DNA from: Coriaria nepalensis
Taxonomy: Eukaryota > Streptophyta > Magnoliopsida > Cucurbitales > Coriariaceae
Direction: 5' to 3'
Length of the DNA: 64,000 bases
NCBI GenBank assembly: GCA_027186245.1
Contig: CP114482.1
Location: 33,127,209-33,191,208, forward strand
Positions 49,906 through 61,026 of this stretch are shown piece by piece. How positions within the stretch are numbered: position 1 is the first letter of the stretch; every line of letters starts with the position of its first letter. A program made the translations under genes and the position numbers. Below the pieces are notes generated by a model. That model saw only the letters and a program-made list of their open reading frames with translations. It searched no databases and was not told where the DNA came from.

Positions 49906-51670
49906 TAAAAACACTTATTCTAGTTGGTAAAGTAAGAACTGGTGTCGAGGTAAGACAATCTTTCAACTTCTGAAAACTCTCTTCACATGTACTCGTCCAT
50001 TGAAATTTAACAGTCTTTTTCGTGAGATGAGTCAAAAGTATTGCTATACAAGAAAAGTTTTTAATAAAATGCAATAGCCACCCAAACTAAGATTCTATGA
50101 ACTCCGTTACCGATGTAGGTCTAAGCCATTGTTTAACAACTTCAACTTTATGAGAATCTACACTTTATCCATCCTTAGAGATCACATGATCAAGGAATAT
50201 AACACTACTAAGCCAAAATTCACATTTTGATAACCTTGCAAATAGTTGATGTTACATTGCTTTACAAGAACCGTCCTCAAATGTGATTCATGTTCTTGTT
50301 CGCATTATGAATATACCAAGATATCATCCGTAATAACAATCACAAAGCAATCTAATAATGGCTTGAATAACTTATTCATCAAATCCATGAATGCAATGGG
50401 GGCATTCGTGAGCCCAAAAGACATAACTAAGAGCTCATAATGGCCATAACGAGTTCGAAATGCAATCTTAGGTATATCTTCCTTCATTATTTTCAATTGA
50501 TGATAACCTGATCTAGTATCAATATTTGAAAAGCATTTGGCACCATGAAGTTGATCAATACATGGTAGTAGATATTTATTTCAAATTGTCACCTTATTCA
50601 ACTGTCAATAATCAATACAAAGTTGAAGGGAACCATCTTGCTTATGAACAAACAGACTGGAGCACCCCAAGGTGCAGTACTAGGAAAAAATAAAACCATT
50701 ATCAGTAATTCATGAAGTTGTTCTTGAGCTCCTTTAGTTCTATTGTGGCCATTCGATTTGGAAGAATAAATATATGCTCTATTCTAGGAAAATAATTAAT
50801 ACAAAAATATCTTCCCGATTTGGGGGTAATCCAATCAAATCTTCCAAAAATACATAAGGAAACTCATTAACCATTAGAATGTCATATATATTACTATCTT
50901 TAACTTCAGTATCTTTCACAAAAGCTATGTACAATATACAGCGATTTCTCAACATCTTCCGCGCTTTATAAGAGTTGATTGTCTATAAGGAGTTGCATTA
51001 TATAATCTCGCCGAAAACAAAACAAAAAATTATCTAGTGGTTAAAATTTCACAATCCTATCATGACAATTGACTATAACATTACTAGAAGTGAACCAATC
51101 TATACCAAGGATCGCATTAAAATCAAGTATATCGAGTTGAATCAAACCAACATATAATTCACGAATGTCTATAAAAACCAAACAACCTTTATAGACTCAA
51201 TCTACCACTATGGCCTCTATTATTGGTATGCTTACAACTAATGAACTTTCTAATGAAGTTGAATCACTACCCAGTATTCTATAAAAGTAGTAAGAAACAA
51301 AAGAATGAGTGATACTAGGATCAAATAAAATGCATACATCAACATAATTAATTTTAAGTGTACCTAAAAAAACTGTATTTGATGCTTGCACATCTTGCTA
51401 CATCAAATAAAAAACTCTTGCTTGCGTCCTCCACTAGGATCTCCTTAATTTCTGCAACTTCGACCTCTATCACCTTGGCCTTTACTATATAATGTCCACC
51501 CCTCAAAGCCTATTACACACTATTGTGGTGTTTAAGAATAAGCTAAGGATTGTACAAGTAATGCACCATCCACTGACTCTTGAAATGACGCTTGTGGGTT
51601 GTCTATGAACGAACAATCTTTAATAAGATGGCCCATTCTTCCACAACTATAACACCCTCCAATAAATTAC
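49906..51670 (-). pseudogene. Ty3/Gypsy gag-protease-RT fragment inside Copia D
   Basis: Minus-strand Gypsy segment. It contains a CCHC knuckle CYSCGRMGHLIKDC (51605-51655), a protease region at 51197-51391 (CILFDPSITHSFVS, where DxGAS(H)SF is usual), RT at 50305-50496 ([20 protein letters not shown] then NAPIAFM; active site [10 protein letters not shown] in place of the usual YIDDILVYS), and the connection/RNase H start at 49906-50074 (FQWTSTCEESFQKLKDCLTS, LTLP..ISVFTVY). It stops at FTVY with no integrase and has no LTR of its own. It is truncated at both ends. Confidence 0.82.
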
Positions 51671-51859
51671 CGACAATCTTTAATTGTAAATATATTAAAA
51701 TGATCATTTTTCTCTTCTTTATAAAATCATCCAAATAATAGAGAGAAATTAACTCTCTCTTCTTTATAAAATCATCCAAATATCAAAATGGAATTTTAAG
51801 ATCCCTTCTCCCCCTTCCCATCCTTTGGTAAAGTTCACTTCCCTTACCTCCCCTCTGAC

Positions 51860-53700
51860 CAAAAGTACTCTTAATCCTGCCGCAAAAAACTTCTGCCACC
51901 ACCCAGAGTTGTCACCTAACCTATAATCTTAATCCACAAGAACTAGGAGTTTTGATTTACTTTTCTAAATCTCATACTCAACACATGAGTTAAGAATCAC
52001 GGAAAAGAGGAAAAGAGGCTAGAGAGAAAAACTCATTTCTCTCTCTCTCTCTCTCTCTCTTTCCATTTGGGTGGCTAAGGTTAAGGAATGGGAAGTGTTT
52101 CCTCTTTCTTTTATAGGTAAATGTACATTGGGTCTTTTCCCATATGCTTTTAAAAGTTCTGTCCATTAGATGAATGCTCGAGAAATTTACCTGGACCCAA
52201 TAACTCTTCTTTTTTTTTTACGGATCTATTTAATATCTAATATTCCAAATTTTTTGTCCAATTTTACCCTGTAAAATTTGGACACAATTTGGATCGTGGC
52301 CCATTAACTCTATAATGGCCAATCAAGTTTTGCCTTTGACTCAAAAAATATCTTTTGATTTTAAGCTAATTAAATTAACATTTAATAATCTTAATTAAAT
52401 ATTTTCTAATTAATTATTTAAATTAAATCTAAATTGCACTTTGCATATGGTAGTAGTGCTGGTGTGATATAGATTTAATAGATTAAACTAATTAATAATT
52501 TAACTCTTAAATCAAGTTATCCAAAAATAAGTTAAATTCCCTCAAATATGATTTCAATCAAAATCCTCTGTCTTTATGTGTGTGAATGAATATTTTTTAC
52601 ATTTCACAGGTAGGTGGGTCCCACCATAACATGTGAATTTTATTAAATCTAAAAATTAGATTGTTCACCCTTAAAATAACTTTTAAGTAAAATAGTCAAT
52701 TACATCATCTTCATGATCAATTAACTCAATCCACCATGCCTAAGTTGGTCTCTAGCAAGGCACATAGACTACCTATGAAATGAAAAATAGTTTGAAACCT
52801 CCAAAAGAATCTGTGATGACTATTATCGTACCAGACTTTATCATTCAATCTATTTCAAAGTATTAGTCAATCTTAAAGTATGGTTTAACTGTTAAACACT
52901 ACTAGACTGTCCATATAATTCATGTGAGTTCTTTTGTAACTAAACAATGGATTTACAAAAACTATTTTTATACCATACTACCTTGCACAAAGATTTCTTC
53001 ATTACATAAAAATACATTACTTATAGAACTCGTCCTCTAATATAGAGATGATGAATCACATTTTATCACTATTTAGACTTTCTGTACAAGAAGACATGCT
53101 TACTACTTTACATTTTTAGTAACCATTAGCTAGGGTCATATTTAGACATAACAAAGAATTATATTATGTACATTAGTATTGTAGTCACGTTTCAGAATCA
53201 CAAGTACAATAGTAAACGGATAAATCTCATTAATAGTCAATATAAATAAATGAAATTTGTCAAGTGATCACATTCAGTTATTAAGTCTCTACTAATCACC
53301 TGTATGATTATCCCGATATTCTCTAATATCGATGAATATGAGAATATCATTCTTCTATCGAAGATGATATAACATGTAATAGTGTTTTCAAATTGTCATT
53401 ATTACATCAAGATAATGTTATGACTATGAACAATTTAAATTTTAGACTTTAAGATGCTTTGGATCTCATCGAGCATGATCCTTATTATAATTCCAAGTGC
53501 ATGTCTAATATCAAGGAATCTATCAATTATGCTATACAATTAATCATACATGTAATTATTATTTCCATCATAATAATAATATCATGATAGATAAATATAT
53601 TCTCAATTGAGTTCTATGTATTCAATTACGATGATCAGTTATACATGTTAAGATTGATATCATTTGTGTGCCAATACCATGAATTTGTCATTTCGATTCA
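51860..53700 (-). repeat. Long Copia LTR, copy E (5' LTR of element D)
   Basis: Minus-oriented copy matching C over most of its length (GTAGGTGGGTCCCACC at 52610; the TATTATCGTACCAGA block at 52822; CTAAACAATGGATTTA at 52940). A (CT)n run lies at 52036-52062. No intact primer-binding site lies at its lower end. Limits are approximate. Confidence 0.7.
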
Positions 53701-54645
53701 CATTAACTTCCATTTACCATCAAAACATATCATTATCAAAAAAATTTATTTTCAGTAGAAGGAAAAAATATGGAAATTAGTAATCTTGATTACAAAAAAG
53801 AAAGAAATGAATGAAAAACCAAAAGATTGATTGGAAGGATGGATTCAAGCATACAACAACCAGCAAATCGATGCGCAAGAGCACAATGGGATTGATGGAC
53901 CCAAGCATTATTGAATTGATCCCCCGTGCACAAACAACCATTGATCCGTTTATCATTGATACACAAACCCAGATTTATAACGTCCTATATTTGTAGAATC
54001 TTTCATTGTAGAATGAAACGAAAGTATAGTGCAAAAAAATAAAATAAAATAAAGAACAAGATGAATTTTTGTTTCTATTATGATGATCTATCAACCATTA
54101 AAAAAGAAGTCAAAGACAAAGGCTTAAATATACTAAGGAGAGTAAAGACGAAGCTTTGTTACAAAGCTCAGTGGTTTTCGATTTCAAAGCTTTTCAAGGA
54201 AAGAAGAAGGAGGAAGTAACGAACCGAAGTATGGATCAAAGTGAGGAAAGGGGAAGATCGAAATTTGTCCAAGAAAAAATTGCTTCTATTTTCGTTTTGT
54301 TCGGTTTGGACTTCTTGGTTGTTACCATTGATGGTAGGGTTAAGTACATTTTTATAATTTTAATATTTTTATTAGTTTTTAATAAATAATAAGGAATTTA
54401 TTGGGTTTTTCTATAAAAAATAATTCTTCATAAGGCCCTTGACATATGGAATAAGGGTGTACATGGATTTGTTAAAAATCAAAATCCAAATCAAACTAAT
54501 CAAAACCAAACCAAAATGCGTAAAAAACCGGTGTGTTATAATGAATATGGATTTTAAATATATAATAACCGTTATATTGGATTGGATAATAGATCACTAT
54601 TTTTAAACCGTAGATAACTAATCCAATTCATTATTCATATATTTA

Positions 54646-54680
<35 letters not shown>

Positions 54681-55600
54681 CATTTGTACATATTGTATTT
54701 TATCGCATAACATTATATATATATATATAATGTAGTAGGTCAAATTAACGATTATTAATTATGAGTGTGAAGTGTCAAAGATTTGATCTATGTTAAATTA
54801 TGTTTGATCCTGAATTATGTATTTGATATCATTTGAAATTTCGATACAAATTTAAGTATAATATGATATATTTGATGGATTGGTAGTATTTTTGCTTAAA
54901 TGAGCTTATTTTTTATTTTATATTTTAAAAATACATATTATTTTAAATATTTTAAATAATCGATTAAAAAATTGCCTCCAAACTGCTCATCTTAAATGAA
55001 TAAAAATTCGGATGTAACTTTAGTATAGTTTGAGAAATTAAATAACTGCTTATTTTGGATTGTGATAAAAACATAGCAAAATTCAGTCAATTCAATCCAC
55101 ATATAGTTCTAGAATGATCCATAGGGGTTTGTTTGGTTAATTTGTTTTTGTGAAAATGAGAATGAGAATGAAAATTATTATTTTTTAGTATATATTTAGT
55201 TACACAAGAAATTAATATGATTGAAAATGAAAATTATGATTTTTTTTTGAATTTTTTAAAGAAAATTATCTAAATATTACAATAAAATTTTTTTTCTTAA
55301 AAAAAAAAAATCATACTAATTGATACTTATTTTAATTCATAATAAATCTAAATATTTATATTATTTATTCTAATAAAAATGAAAATGAAAATTAGTTTTA
55401 TTAAATTATTTATTGCCGGGCCTACAATTGCTTCAGCGGGAGCTGCCGTTTAAACCAAATAATAAAATTCCAAAAAAAAAAAAAAGAAAGATAAAAAGAA
55501 AAAAGAGAAAGACGGAACCAATGCTTAAAAATTAGCATAGCCTAATTTCCTTTAATATATCCTATAGAAGTTCAGTTGTCTTATTATTGTTCAGATACTT
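53701..55600. other. Spacer with AT microsatellites and hAT-like sequence
   Basis: AT-rich. (AT)n runs lie at 54649-54678 and 54714-54729. Sequence from about 54447 (AAGGGTGTACATGG followed by repeated AAACCAAA/AATCCAAA words) resembles the start of a hAT-type nonautonomous element. Open frames at 53811-53996 and 54156-54389 lack recognisable domains. The last part should hold the DUF599 promoter. Confidence 0.4.
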
Positions 55601-56345
55601 CATACCTTTTTCTCGCCACTTTACCAGCCTCTTTTATTCCTTCTGCTTTGATAGAGAGGGAGCAAGAATGGAGTGCTAAAAAGCATCACTGAATTTGGAA
55701 TTTTCTGACGATGGAGGAGCAAGAGCTCGATTATTTGCTGGTTCCTTTAGGACTACTGGTCATGGCCGTATACCACGTTTGGCTTCTTATCACTATCATT
55801 CGCAACCCTACACGCACAGTCATTGGCCTCAATGCTCAGTCCCGCCATCAATGGGTTTTTTCCATGATGTCCGTAAGTTCAACTCTACTATTTCTTCCTC
55901 TGTTTTCTTCAAGTAGATGCAACTTTTTTCGAGATGGTATTTCTAGTTTCATCACAGCTATGTAACTAACCCCTAAATTTTAGAACTATATATATAAGGT
56001 AAGGGTGTGGAACCAAAAGAAAATATTTTTAATTATTATATGTTTTGATATTTTTGGTAAACTTGGTTACTTAGGATTTTCCATTTACCTATTGCATATT
56101 TCCTCTTCTGGGCTAGTAATTTGTGTTAGCTTTGATAAGATGCATTAAGAGTTAGGTTTGTAGTGGTATGTTATGTGTATTAAAGGTAAAGTCGCTAGTG
56201 CTTTGGCTTTTGAAAATTCTTCTGTATAAATTAAATTCTACTCGTACTTTGTGGTGTTGATTTTAAGACTCGTACTTTAAGTTTTCTTTAGAATTGCGTT
56301 AAAGGTTATGATACATTTCTTTGTTCTGCTTTATCTGATCGTACC

Positions 56346-56616
56346 CTTGTTTCAAATGAGATTGGATTCCATGCCTAGGGCTCCCCTGCCTTTGCTGCTT
56401 ACGGAGCGATCATGAGCGCTTGTTTCCCATCCAACGAACAAAATGAGTACCACATAAGCACAGCTTATAATGAGCCGGCTCATTTGAGCTATAAGACATG
56501 GCTATGCTTATGTGGAGATCATTTTGTCCGTTGGATAAAAACAAGCGGTAATGATCGCTCCATAGGCAGCGAAGGCAGGAGAGCCCGTAAGCGTTGAATC
56601 CAATCTTGTTTCAAAT
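56346..56616. mobile_element. Foldback MITE with long inverted arms, Mutator-like
   Basis: A 12-bp direct repeat CTTGTTTCAAAT (56346-56357 and 56605-56616) flanks 247 bp whose halves are inverted copies over about 115 bp (ATTGGATTC... against ...GAATCCAAT; both arms share GGAGCGATCAT, CGCTTGTTT, ATCCAACG.ACAAAATGA and CACATAAGCA). Long arms plus a 9-12 bp target duplication are the hallmark of Mutator-like elements. No coding content. It lies in the DUF599 intron. Confidence 0.85.
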
Positions 56617-57589
56617 AGGCTTCTGGTTTTGAATAATTTTTTTTTTCTTTTTATTTTTTTCTGGTGCTGGTTTTCAATTGTTACTGTCTCTGTTCATGAT
56701 CACAATTAGAGAAAAATAAGAGCATTGACGTACATATTATGGGATCCTAATATGTTTAAATTTTGTATATCTCGCTCTTTAGGAACTGATTTCGTGCTTT
56801 TGTCGTTACCATCAGAATGAAGTTAATTGGGAAAATTTTGATGGAACTTTCTAAATATGACAATAGCATGTTAGTCAAGATTATTATTTACTTTCCAAAT
56901 ATGTCGAAAGAAGGCTAGGCAAGATTATAATGGATTTTTCTGTATTAATCTAAGCATATGTAACACTTTCCTTCATATGTCATGTTAGTCGGTACATTCT
57001 CTTATCAGTTCTGGAATATGATTAGTCATTTTGGACAGATAATTTGATGTTTATGATGTCTGTGGTATTTTAATGTGTTCTATTAGAATCCATGAAACTA
57101 TAGGTAATGACTATAGTCAAGTAGGATAAAAATGTGACATGTTGAATCTGTTATTTGATGATAAATAGAAATATATAGGAATGTAGACTGTCAATTACAT
57201 ATATAATTACTATGACAAATGGCAGAGACCATTATATACTACAGCTATATTGATAATGTGCTCGATTCTGCTCTAGTCAGTACATGCTTATAGTTTATCA
57301 CTAGTGATGGTGAAATCTGTGTTACATTTGAATGGTGCACTAGAGGCTATAGTTTTCACTGTTTTTTTTTTTTTTTTCTGGTGTACTAGATATAATACGT
57401 ATTATGAAAAGAATTGAATATTCTTTATTCATTAGCAGTGAGGTATTATATATACAAAATACAATGACTAATTCAGAGCCTAAATAAAGAGCATGTTTTG
57501 GCCATAAGGAAAAAAAAAAGGAATAAATAAATAAAGAGCATGATCTGTCTTTGCCTTATATTCATTCTTGCATAAATTACTCTTGAAAG

Positions 57590-58135
57590 CAGGTGAATAA
57601 TATTTTTTATTTTCTACAGTTAAATATATGGGAAACAAACCTCAATTAGATATGGTAGGATCCTAAAGATACTATGTTAGCTGTATATGATTAGGATCTC
57701 CAAGATTTAAGGTATACATAAAATAATTTTCTAATAGACAATAACACTGCAAAGCTCTACCTCAAGCGCGACTGAATATATCTATCATTCCCAGCTAGTC
57801 AATAAGGCACAAGTCATTTGTTTGAACATCTGCGAGTTGATCCTTAGGCGGTATATAAGACATGCAAATCATCCCATTGTCTAGCATCTCCTTTATGAAG
57901 TGGAGATCAACCTCCGCATATTTTGTTTTGTCATGCTTTACTGGATTATGAGCTTTGCTTATGGTTGCCTTGTTATCATAGAAAAGGTTGGTTCATAGGT
58001 TCTTCATATGATATCTATAAATCCTGTTGTAGCTTGCATAGCTAAATCCACTCACATTCCTTGAGCTGCAACTCTAAACTCAGCCTTTGGCTCTGACAAA
58101 TGAACAGTAGCTTGATCTGGACCTCCTATCTATGA
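57590..58135 (-). pseudogene. Copia RNase H end and LTR remnant
   Basis: Minus-strand RNase H sequence with many stops: SEPKAEFRVAAQGM near 58,100, CDNKA equivalent near 57,985, SMTKQNMRRLISTS-like degraded 'HDRTKHVEVDRHF' and INSQMFKQMTCALLTSWE (normally 'TSEQLADVFTK..'). Below it, 57590-57740 has LTR-like AT-rich sequence after a short purine tract. It is a 3'-end fragment of a separate Copia family from the long-LTR one. Confidence 0.6.
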
Positions 58136-58299
58136 CACTCCTGGGATTGGATTGTATAGCGTTGGATTGCATGGTGCCCATGCAGCCCGTGCAATTTGGG
58201 CCGTCCGCTACAATCCAGCATCCTTAGGCAAGCCATGCCCCCCATGGACGAATTGCGTTTTAAAAAACACGCGGGTCACCGCATTTAACCTGGTGACCT

Positions 58300-58350
58300 G
58301 AGTGTTTTTTTATTTTTTTCCTCCCCCCCCCCCCCCCTCCCCCCCCTCTT
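58300..58350. repeat. T-tract and C-tract
   Basis: A T-rich run followed by a run of C residues broken by a few T (58319-58348). Low-complexity sequence of a type prone to assembly error. Confidence 0.8.
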
Positions 58351-58559
58351 CCTTATGTTTTATTTTCTTTCTTTCGTACCCACTCTCCATAAATGCACCT
58401 TTAAGGCTTCATTTTAACCTGCATCAACGAATCTATTCGAGCTCACGAACTCGGTGGAAGTCAGAACTCATTCTCTCTCGAAAACAAACTCAGTGCATTG
58501 TGAAAATCTCCGATGGCTCGAACAGTTAGAAAATATGAAATGACTGACATGTGAGATGG

Positions 58560-58995
58560 CGGTCTAAGATGCAAAGACTGACATGTGAAGAGCCTTTTGA
58601 CCTTTCAGTCTTTCAACCCTTCGACCCTTCAACCTTTCGATTCCATATCTCACATGTAATTCTAAGTTACTTTAAGGGTCGACGGGTCTCGACCTATGAA
58701 GGGCCTTTCGACCCGTAGAGTAACTCTAAGGATAGAAGGGCTCTTCATAGGTCGAGACCCTTCGACCTTTTGGCCCCTCGACTCGTCATCTCACATGCAA
58801 CTCTAAGTTACTTTAAGGGTTGAAAGGCTCTTTATAGGTTGGAGTCTTTTGACTCTTATAGTTACATGTGAGATGAAGGGTCGAAGGGTCGGAGGGTCGG
58901 AGGGTCGGAGGGTCGAAGGGTCGAAGGGTCGAAGGGTCGAAGGGTCGTAGGGTCGTAGGGTTGTAGGGTTGAAGGGTTGAAGGGTCGAATGGTCA
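58560..58995. repeat. 8-bp satellite array with flanking inverted copies
   Basis: 58876-58995 is 15 near-perfect units of AAGGGTCG (variants GAGGGTCG, TAGGGTCG, TAGGGTTG). Just upstream, 58560-58870 has the same words in both orientations, including the inverted pair GGTCTCGACCTATGAAGGGC (58685) and GCTCTTCATAGGTCGAGACC (58740), and the phrase ACATGTGAGATG flanking. The unit also occurs in the MITE at 4.3-5.1 kb. Open frames across it are artefacts of the repeat. Confidence 0.9.
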
Positions 58996-59419
58996 AACGT
59001 CGACGATCAACTACAACCAATAACTGTTCTTCAGTCGTGACAAAATTGCAGAGCAAAAAAGTTCAAGAATCTCTAACTCGAATGGCTCTACACACATGGA
59101 AACTAATTTCCAATCTGCAAATTGGTAGGTTGAAAAATCGCAAACCGAACATGCAAAGAGAGACATCCGAGAAGTGGAGACCAGACCCGTATTACTAAGA
59201 AGAAAGAATACATGGAAAGAGGAAGAAGAAATAATATATGTAAAGTAGAGATCTAGATCTTCGATCGTGCACTACTTGACTCATTTAGAACCATCTTAGT
59301 GATAATAATGAATATCCAGAAAGAGAAAGAGGAAAAAGGTCATAAATAAAATATGTTAAGGGTGAGGATATTTTAGTCATGTATTTCTGTTAGGGGCTAG
59401 TTTCCAAAAATATTCAAAT

Positions 59420-60870
59420 TTGGACTACTGATTAAAGTGCTCATAGGGGTTCGGTTCCCAAATTATCTCTAATGATTTTCTCGTATTATAGACCTTTTAG
59501 ATATTTTAATAATTAATTAATTCCTTATAAACTATTGATTTAATTGTAAATGAGTATCATTGCACTAGCAAAGTTGCAAATCATTAGATTTAACAAATTA
59601 AGAATTTACTATTTTACCCCTCTTAGCAAAATTACTATTTTACCCCTTACAATGAAAACAACATATTTCCTTATTCTCAAGTAAACGAAACTAAATCACC
59701 CAGGATCTTAGTATGTGTGATGACTAGGTTCTACATCACATTGGGAGGGGATCTCACGACAAGTTATGATTGTATCCAATCCAAAATCAAATTTGGTTAA
59801 CTATAAGACTTCCTTTAAAATTAAATAATTAAGTTAATCATCTCATGATTAATTAACTTAAACTTCTTGGCCAAGGTGAACTTCTAGTAAAGTTTAAAGG
59901 TCAACTGTGAGTGAAGTGAAAGCATCTTCCAAAAGAGCATGGGATGACATTTTAATTGTCTTAGGACATAGGTTATCGGTTAAACTCTACAAGACCAATC
60001 ATATGAACATATTACATTTTTAATGAACGTAAACAATGAATTTATTAAAATTTTCAGACCATACTGCAAGTGATTCTTGTTCCATCAAAGTACATATTTT
60101 ATAGGATTTGTTTCCTAAAAACAGAATTAATGGATCCCCTCTTAATACTCACAATATTTGTGCACACACGAATCATATTTTTTTAGGAACATATCAATAG
60201 AGAATTGAATTTGGTTAGACTGTGCTTTTGTCAAATTGGCCCCTCTCCAATCGACTTGCGAGCCAAAAAAGCTATTCTTGCCTAGATAACATATAGACGG
60301 TGCCACTCTCCTCAGAGATGCATGCAAGAATTTATAACAATTCAGAAGGTTCTCATGTATGTTTAGGGTATTTTAGAATAATGTCAAAATATAAAGCCTT
60401 GTGATCACGTTTGAGAATTATATGTATAATAATTATTAGATTAATCTTATTAATAATTAGCAGTCTTACCATTAAGATTCATCTAGTGATCACGTTCAAT
60501 GTACTTTATTAAGCATCCATGCACTTATTTTGATGTTCCTCTACTACCAATGATTATGAGATCAACTATATGAGATATTAAGGACTACAAATAATTTGGT
60601 GGACTTATAAGCTTTAAGCGGCATGCATCTCATCTAATATGATCTCTATCAGTGTTTCAAGTACATTACTTAAGATCATGAACTTTATTATGATATACAT
60701 CTAACAATCATAAATATTATTAATTCTAACAATAATTAATAAGCATGATTAAATAACTGCCTTCATTAGTTAGATTATTACATTTATTATTTGCTGATAT
60801 TCACTATAAGGTTGTTGTACACAAGTATATTACCTATTACACTCTTAACTCATTCACATTTAAACTTCAT
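59420..60870 (-). repeat. Long Copia LTR, copy F (solo) in DUF599 intron
   Basis: Matches C, D and E in minus orientation (GTAAACAATGAATTTATTAA at 60025; TGATCACGTTTGAGAAT at 60400; CTAGTGATCACGTTCA at 60483; CTACTACCAATGATTATGAG at 60541). No pol adjoins it, so it is a solo LTR or a remnant. A 22-bp word ACTATTTTACCCCT is repeated at 59608 and 59633. Edges are diverged and approximate. Confidence 0.6.
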
Positions 60871-60895
60871 CCTAGGATTTAAATAAGGAAAATGG

Positions 60896-61026
60896 TAGGG
60901 ATGCCAAACTTAGATAAAGTAGTGTGACTTAACAACCAATCCATACCACTATTTGTTGACTCATCAATTGAATGGTTGGTGTGGATGGTTGCCAAATCAT
61001 CCCGATTTATCTAAGTTTGATCTCTA
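60896..61026. mobile_element. Small foldback element with TA flanks
   Basis: 127 bp bounded by TA dinucleotides. Arms: GGGATGCCAAACTTAGATAA at the left, and the complement of TTATCTAAGTTTGATCTC at the right; inner stem CAACCAATCCATACCAC pairs with GTGTGGATGGTTG. Size, pairing and a TA flank suggest a mariner-type MITE, although the termini are not the Stowaway consensus. Confidence 0.65.

Noticed and set aside
54156..54389. 77-codon plus-strand frame with a hydrophobic tail
   Set aside because: The tail is a T-rich translation and nothing matches a known family; not enough to call a gene.
58876..58995. CRISPR-like or telomeric array
   Set aside because: Units are contiguous with no spacers, the unit is not the plant telomere TTTAGGG, and the context is plant nuclear.
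58862..59056. Minus-strand frame rich in DPSTLRPF repeats
   Set aside because: Pure translation of the 8-bp array; period 24 nt gives an artificial 8-residue repeat.
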